DNA from: Haemaphysalis longicornis
Taxonomy: Eukaryota; Arthropoda; Arachnida; Ixodida; Ixodidae
Direction of reading: 5' to 3'
Assembly (NCBI GenBank): GCA_013339765.2
Contig: CM023451.1
Span: 156,919,432 to 156,983,431, forward strand
DNA length: 64,000 bases
Shown here one piece after another: positions 58,016-64,000 of the stretch. The translations under genes and the position numbers were made by a program. Within the stretch, counting starts at the first letter, position 1; every line of letters starts with the position of its first letter. Below the pieces are notes generated by a model. That model was not told the origin of the DNA. It worked only from the letters and a program-made list of their open reading frames with translations, and ran no database searches.

Positions 58016-58263
58016 TAGAGAGTTTTAGCATAGCGGCTAGCGGAGGCTCACGCTATGGTGGCGGGTTACCAGGACCCGACCCCGAATGCGCACGCGGGGA
58101 GGGCGAGGGGGTTGCCCCTCAGTGGAGAGAATGAGCGGGCATGGCGAAGGCCGGCCCGCGAAACTAATTTCCCCATTGGAACGAATTTTCACCTTCCCAG
58201 TCGGGCCCTGCTACCCGCCGCCGTAGTGTTAGCTGACGGAACCCGCAATGCTAAAACTCTCTA
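58016..58263. mobile_element. 248-bp MITE with ~50-bp imperfect inverted ends
   Basis: The left end tagagagttttagcatagcg and the right end tgctaaaactctcta are inverted copies. Pairing continues imperfectly to ggtggcgggt/acccgccgcc. The centre is GC-rich and non-coding. TA at both tips would suit a mariner-like insertion, but the target-site duplication cannot be separated from the termini. It lies exactly at the left edge of dispersed repeat L copy 2. Confidence 0.75.
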
Positions 58264-58560
58264 ATGTCACAAGTGCTCTTCATACGTTAAGCTAGCAGCA
58301 TCTGCCGCGGGTGAAGAAACTGCGCGGCCACCGCAATCGGCATTTCACTGCTCAGCCGCTCAATAAGTGCGGCCGTTATGACTTCGTCCATCAGGTGCCG
58401 CTACCCTCTCCTTCGCCATCGCAGCTACGAAGCTTTGCAGCTCGCCTTGGTTTTAATTGGGACATTATCTGGTCACTCTCCCGCGCTTGCCGTTATGGGC
58501 AGTGTCGCCTCCTATAAATTCTTGCTCTGTGACCTGCAGGCTGCCGAGAGTGCGACATAT
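58264..58560 (+). repeat. Dispersed repeat L, copy 2
   Basis: It aligns with the reverse complement of 24330-24640. Block order is preserved, with many substitutions. The class is unknown. Confidence 0.6.
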
Positions 58561-58863
58561 CGTTTGCTCAGCTTGGAATTCCACCAGCGGTAGCATACCA
58601 TTGCAACATTGGTGATCAGGCCTTTCCTTATGCTTTAAGTTGCTGACGAAGAGAGCGTTGATATACTTGACTGATCTGAAGGAGAAAGAGTGTGAGAAGT
58701 TCCGAAATTCACGGTGCGAAAGAGAAAAGCACCGAATCACGCTGACCACGGTTTACCAAATGCCGATTGTCGAATAGTTTCGTCCTGAACGGGTAACCGT
58801 TAGTAACAGTGAACCTGCTTAGCAGACAGCAGTTTTTTTCTGTGCCTAGCTAAAAAAAATATT

Positions 58864-59252
58864 AGTGGCTTAGCTCGGCTATGCCAGGATATACCTAGCG
58901 AGAGTTAAGGTTCAGCCTGTTATTCTTAGCTTTCCTGGTTGTCTAGGATTAGATTGATTATCGTGCTTACTGCTGCTTCAATGAATTACACACGGCATAC
59001 GCATTATGTGACACATGCATATTTATCAAGCGGCTCCGGCGCAGCGTCACCAATCGCCCCGGAGCTGAGCTGGTTCCACAGGCGCACGCCGGTGTTGCTG
59101 CGACGCACGACTCACGAGCCATCTGCTCTACACCCGGCCACCCCTCGCATGATCATCAAGTGGACCGGGCCGCCACGTGCCGCACTTGCGCAGCGCGGCT
59201 CTCTAGGAGCGACGCGAAACTGTTCAACCTCGGCCAGTGTAGGACACGCTAC
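58864..59252 (+). mobile_element. Dispersed repeat H (tRNA-like head), copy 2
   Basis: It starts agtggcttagctcggctatg (A-box-like), with ttaaggttcagcc (weak B box) by 58916. It then shares tatcaagcggctccggcgcag and cgcgaaactgttcaacctcg with copy 1 at 13957-14475. It ends in an A-rich run directly before palindrome-tagged copy E. Confidence 0.55.
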
Positions 59253-59261
59253 AAAAACAAA

Positions 59262-59667
59262 AAAAAATGACACCACCTTCCCGCGAGGGAACCCTGATTT
59301 GATGCAAAGCATCTCGGAGGTTCCAAAACGTTCACGAGATTGGGTATCCAAATAACGGAAAATGACGGAACTCCGGACGGCGCAGACATGACTCAACCGA
59401 AGCAGCAACTGAGGGAGCGGTGCGCGGACCGGGTTTAATATATACAGCAGATGCAGTGAAGAGGAGGAGATGAGAGAGGAGACGCGCATGCACGCTTATC
59501 GCGCAGCTGCGGTGATGAGTAGCACGCACGCTACCGCACAGCTGGCGTAAAGAGAGGGAGAGGAGAAGAAGCGCGCGCGCTATCGCACAGCTGGTGGGGA
59601 GAGGGGGAGAGGGCCGGACGGACGACGGACGACACAGCCGAGAGCAAGAGATGCTTTGCATCTAAAA
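59262..59667 (+). mobile_element. Palindrome-tagged element, copy E
   Basis: It starts atgacaccaccttcccgcga gggaaccctga, followed by gatgcaaagcatc. It ends gagcaagagatgctttgcat ctaaaaa, the same ending as copy B (gccgagagcaagagatgctt). The body contains repeated cgcacagctggtg/ggcg units and tttaatatatac. Length is about 405 bp, with no coding capacity. Confidence 0.75.
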
Positions 59668-59669
59668 AC

Positions 59670-60260
59670 AAATTACGAGCGCCCACGTGAGCGCGGGCCT
59701 CGCGACGACAGACCTGCCGTTAATAAAACCAAGAAAACGCCTAGCGCTCTTGTGTGTGTGCCTCGTGACGACCGCCCAGTATCCCACGTGCACGGTTGTC
59801 AAGCCAATCATGCCAACTTAGGTAGATTTTCCAAGATTTCGGCGGCCGCCCGGCCGTTAAAAAACCAACAATATGCAAAGCGCTCGTGTGTGCGCGCTTC
59901 GCAGCGACCGCCATGCGTCTCCGGCGCGTGTTTGTCAAGCCAAGTATACCGATGAGGAGATTGGCGAAGAAAAAACTCCAGCGTTCGCGGTAATCACCGC
60001 GAAACTTGCTGGGAACAAGAAATACACGTCATGACGTGCGTCGCTCCAAGATGATGTCCAATAATTATCATTTCCAAGAAATGAAAGAAGCTCGAACTTA
60101 TAGCAGCAATGATGCAGTAAAGGTCGTCGCGGCAGTGAAGGAGAAGAAAACCGGCTGCAATCATTACTAAACCTTCGTGATGGTCGTGAAGGTTGCGTAC
60201 AGCTTCGCTACCTTCAAGTCTTACGCGTTGGTGGAAGCTTGCTTCATTATTTTTTTCCTT
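59670..60260. other. Non-coding stretch, nothing recognised
   Basis: There is a loose internal duplication: taataaaaccaagaaaacgcc..gctcttgtgtgtgtgcctcg (about 59720) and gttaaaaaaccaacaat..gctcgtgtgtgcgcgcttcg (about 59855). Otherwise I see nothing here. Confidence 0.5.
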
Positions 60261-60261
60261 G

Positions 60262-60383
60262 GTTCAGCACCGGTTCTGGTTCAGCGTGCTCAAAATATAA
60301 CGGTTCAGGTACGGTTCAGTTCCGGCAAAAATACGGGTTCGGGTTCAGTTCCAGTTCGCTCCCGGTTCGAGACCCTGAAAAAA

Positions 60384-60450
<67 letters not shown>

Positions 60451-60452
60451 AT
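60262..60452. repeat. GGTTC-rich repeat with TAAA microsatellite
   Basis: Degenerate repeats of ggttc (about 60262-60375) lead into about 18 clean aaat units (60378-60452). This looks like an element end with a simple-repeat tail. The source element is unknown. Confidence 0.7.
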
Positions 60453-60454
60453 TT

Positions 60455-61775
60455 CAATGAGGGAGATAGAGATGCATGGGAGAGGAGATTACATGGTTGC
60501 TTACCGAAACGATATTGAACTAAAACACAGAAAACAGACAGAGAGTTAACCATTTTTTCGCAATCAAGTGATTCGCCTAGATAACTCCTCTGGTTGAAAA
60601 CGTTGGCTCCAGTAAATTGGGCTCTTTTTAAAGATTTATCGCATCCAAGAGCAGCCCTCGTCTCACACTCTGCTAGATTGTGGCGCCCCCATGGACCGAA
60701 AACGCTCCTCTTTTCAAGCCGTCGGGAATGCGTTCGGCACTGGGATGCGGCGAGTGGCAGCCTTCGTGACGCCTTACCAGTTTTAGACATAGTTATTGCG
60801 CCAGCCGTGTTTTTGTGTGTGGCGATAGGGAGAAGTCAACATTTACTGCATAGCTAACATAGTGACGTTAGGGTTACAATACCTTGTGGACAATGCGTTG
60901 TGTACTTAATGAAAAGCGAGGCTGGCCATGTGGACTCCCTCAGATCAATTCGGGCAGCTGTGACAACTGAACCATCGAGGAAGCAACTGCAAAGCTTTAT
61001 ATGCAAGTATGACCCTCAGCGGGACAGCGATGTAGGCTCAAAGTGCGCGCAAACAAACGCTCTAACCCCTTAAAAAACAAAATTCGAGACTCAACAGGTA
61101 CTACAAAATGCGGAAAGCTACTCACGATTTTCATACGGTGCCCAAACAAACAACATACCGTAAAGCAGGCAATGTAACTTCGTCATAGTGGATACCATAA
61201 ACTCTTGCGACAAACGCGAATTCAACATTTTAACTCGCCATGAAAATCAAATACTATTGTTGAGTTTCTAATTAGCCCTAAAGACGTCCATCGTAGCTTT
61301 AGGCTTGACCTAAAAACCGGGTCCCGCGAAAAATAATAAATAATACGGTGGAGACCCTGACTACAACTCCAAAGGTCTATCCCAGCTTTCATTTTGACCA
61401 GCCAACATGCGCATGCGAACGTCACTAGCATTTGAGGATAAGAAAACTCTCGTTACCTAAACCACATTGTAAACCGCGAATGATTAATTGCCAAAGGTCG
61501 TTATATCATAACAGACTCGTCGAGCACTACGGACGCCAGACCGGTGTTTCGTAATCTAGGACAAGGCCGTAGAACATTTCGGCGAAAAGCCAGCGTACCA
61601 CATACGTGTACCGAGATGCCCATTTCTTGGTCTTGCACTTGGTCACTGATACTGCAAGTTACGTAAGCTATTGCTACACTTTGGCAGCACTTCGTACCGT
61701 TCAACCACCTTCTAAAACAATTGCACTTCTGAGAATACTTAGCAGGGGGCCCGCATGTTGAATGGAAATTTGTAA
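60455..61775. other. Non-coding stretch, nothing recognised
   Basis: A 161-codon minus frame (60305-60790) runs through the TAAA repeat and is not credible. I see no other feature. Confidence 0.5.
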
Positions 61776-61799
61776 ACGAGAGAGAGAGAGAGAGAATAA

Positions 61800-61915
61800 A
61801 CATCTTTATACATCTCTAGTCTAGCTGATACATCTCTACTCTAGCTTATATATCTAGGTTAATTATTACACTAGCTTATACATCTCTAGCTTAAACATCT
61901 CTAGCTTAGTGGTGC
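61800..61915. repeat. Tandem repeat of acatctctagcttag-type units
   Basis: Five or so degenerate units of 15-26 bp lie in the 3' untranslated part of the minus-strand LINE, between its stop and its TC tail. Confidence 0.8.
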
Positions 61916-61938
61916 AGGGTGGTGAGAGCACTGGTGGA

Positions 61939-61954
61939 GGGGGGGGGGGGGGGG
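61939..61954. repeat. G homopolymer run
   Basis: About 16 G. A second run lies at 62345-62356. Run length and the reading frame across it are unreliable. Confidence 0.9.
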
Positions 61955-62830
61955 TGCCCGCTAGTCCGGGATGCCCTGGTCTTCGCTGGTTACTCGTCGC
62001 CTCTCTGTCAGCATGCTCAGCGTCGAGAGGTCTGAGCTGGACAGCCGGTCCACCCACTGCTCGTACGTGGGACGGGGATTGAGTGTGAGGGATGGGGATT
62101 GTTGGCATTTCCATACCAGGTGGTACAGAGTGCCTGGAAGGGGGCAAAAGTGGCAGGTACTGTAATGTTTGGGTGGGGAAACTATGGTGGAGGAGGGTAC
62201 TGTGCGGGTTAGTAGTTTCTCTGTAGCCGGCAAAGTGGGTCGCTTCGGCTATGGAAAGATGGAGTAGGTGGAGGGAACCGTTGACGCTCGTGTCTGAAGT
62301 GAGAGAGGATGTCCGCGTAGCCATTAGTGTGTGTGTGCGTGTGTGGGGGGGGGGGGTCTTCTCCGTGCCTTGGCTCTCTTCAGAAATGGCCCCGAGAGTG
62401 GGCACTCGGGCAGCTGCGTGTGCCGCCTCATTTCCGTCGAGAGACTCGTGTCCAAGGGCCCCAGCGATATGGACGTCGGGAAGATGCTGGATGGTATTAA
62501 GGATCTTGAGGGCAAAGGGTTATATGCCGCCGAGCTGGTAGTTGCGGCGTGCTACTTGCGAGTCCATAATGACTGCAATGTATTTCCTGTTTGTTGTGGC
62601 TGATAGGGCGATGGCGATTTCCCCAGCGGCGTTTGTAGAGATGGTGCATATCGTGGCGACCGTGAGCTCGGTTCCCTTGTGGTCCAGAACCGCGACTGCG
62701 TGGGCGGGTTTGCGGATTTATGGTACGGCGTCCGCGTAGCGCGTCGTAGGGTTCCCTGCGTGCTTTCTTCGTAACCGCATTAACCCATGCTTTGCGGCAT
62801 GCTTTGTTGTAAACGAACCATTTAAACACG

Positions 62831-64000
62831 GTGTATTGGCGGGACGTAATTCGAACTCGGCACCTAATTTAAACTTTTCAAATTTGAATGCATGTTCTGC
62901 CATGTTGGCAGTGTTTATCATGTACTATATTACAGCCGCACTTCACACCGTTGCTGACACGCCTCAGCATAAGGCATGAGCACTTCTTTTCAATAAAAAA
63001 TCTTTTGGTTCGAGTGCTATTTTATTGAAATAAATATACGAGACTCTTCTCAGTTTTGAATTGACAATATTTGATTACCCGAAGTTTCTGGTGCGGCGTG
63101 CGACATTCATTGCTGGTATTGCATGCGACGCAAGTTACCCAAGATTCTAGAACTCCACCCAGGCTTTACCGTTGCTTGACATCCACATGAAAAGCAAATA
63201 TCTTTAAACATTTGGAAAGACTGTGCTTTAGAGTTATGGCAGTCACGTGGTTTTTGTGCTTCTAGAACAAACAATTCGTTACAAGGAACGGTATGTCTTT
63301 CATGGCTGAAGGTCCCGGAGACCAGGGCGGCCCGGAAAATTCTATTATAAAACCGCTTCACCAAGTCCAACGTTTTGTTGGTACAGTGCGGACCCATAAC
63401 AATATCGGCTCAGCTCACTATAAAAAAAAATGAAGTGTGCAGTTGACAACAACAAATTGCTTGTTCTTGACTCAGACTTTTTTTTTAAGCTGTAGTGTAC
63501 ACTTCTGCAACTCTTCCAGTTCAGCTTTTGAGGAGACTAACTCCCACGCAACCTGCTCTGCGTGAACACAGCTTAACGTTCGTAAATGTTGGATGTCGTA
63601 GCAAGGGATTGTTGAAAGGTCTATCATAAGGCCAAAGCTCCGAGAACATTCCTGCGTGCGTCTCCAGGCGTCATTTAGAAGTCTGGAACCCAATGAGGTA
63701 GGGAGTTAAAGTACTGCCTAAAGACGGGCCAGCACGCGTAATGCGTATCGCTTCTTCTCTTAAATAGCGACTGTCACGAGCCGGCATTTTAATGAGTGCG
63801 CTAGGGGACCAGGTTCCTGAGTCTGGGGGCAAAATTATTTTGGCGGTACGCGCATCGGCCGCCGCCCTTAATGCGCGGCGGCAAGATCAAAAGACGGTAC
63901 CATTCACCTCTCGTTGCTTTCTTCCTTTTATCCGCACACATTTTGTAGCTCTTCAATGGTCCTTCCCTCCAAAGGCTGAGGAAATGCTAATATCTTTGTT
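62831..64000. other. Non-coding stretch with two clean small open frames
   Basis: No feature is firmly recognised. Minus frames at 63107-63397 (96 residues, with a C-x-C pair near the end) and 63472-63693 (73 residues, ending in a Lys run) have gene-like composition but match no family I know and show no clear splice sites. They may be remnants of an unrecognised element. Confidence 0.35.

Larger units (their letters stand above)
61778..62830 (-). mobile_element. 3' half of an RNase H-bearing LINE
   Basis: On the minus strand an RNase H domain is followed by a terminal zinc finger. The RNase H has TRYADAV (first Asp, about 62725-62745), NAAGEIAIAL (Glu, about 62605-62635), MDSQVARRNYQLG (Asp kept, Thr before it changed, about 62530-62568) and GHESLDGNEAAHAAAR (about 62405-62455). 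The finger CHFCPLPGTLYHLVWKC lies at about 62104-62156, and the frame ends with GIPD and a stop (61961-61963). The 3' region has tandem tagagatgt units, AATAAAGATG (about 61790-61800 on plus as its complement) and a TC tail. Stops and frame changes show it is dead. The domain order fits I-group LINEs. Confidence 0.8.

Overview
This window is animal nuclear DNA, most likely from a hard tick (Ixodida). That call is an inference. It rests on tRNA-derived SINEs of the type common in tick genomes, RNase H-bearing and RTE-like LINE fragments whose proteins resemble tick elements, an intron-split cyclase catalytic domain, and abundant microsatellites. No operon, ribosome binding site, rRNA gene, CRISPR array or complete intact protein gene was found.

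Layout. (1) 1-6.7 kb: a GC-rich palindrome-tagged repeat and tRNA-like SINE pieces are followed by two exons of a class III nucleotide (guanylate) cyclase. A 3.1-kb intron separates the exons and carries a TTAA-flanked MITE. The first exon has a stop codon exactly where a tyrosine is expected, so the locus looks like a pseudogene. (2) 6.7-32 kb: mostly non-coding DNA with microsatellites, SINEs, LINE tails, dispersed repeat pairs and palindrome-tagged elements. (3) 32.4-39.7 kb: a 5'-truncated RTE-like LINE, then a nearly full-length but decayed Ty3/gypsy LTR retrotransposon with two ~410-bp LTRs, no recognisable gag, and an inverted piece of its own LTR just inside the 5' LTR. (4) 41.4-46 kb: a LINE with an RNase H domain, a second gypsy Pol remnant, a SINE with a 13-bp target-site duplication, dispersed repeats and another LINE tail. 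(5) 50-56 kb: a SINE with target-site duplication, a ~520-bp CACT-type satellite, a palindrome-tagged element, a CR1-like LINE tail, and a ~2-kb inverted repeat built from two palindrome-tagged elements. (6) 56-64 kb: microsatellites, a 248-bp MITE, further repeat copies, and the RNase H plus zinc-finger end of a LINE on the minus strand.

The elements can be ordered in time by nesting: a palindrome-tagged element splits a SINE at 14.6-15.0 kb, and a SINE splits a gypsy remnant at 42.7 kb. The strongest candidate for something undescribed is the palindrome-tagged family. At least six copies plus one fragment share a 5' leader, a tRNA-like promoter in some copies, and terminal ATGC-spacer-GCAT hairpins followed by an A-rich end; two copies form the 2-kb inverted repeat.
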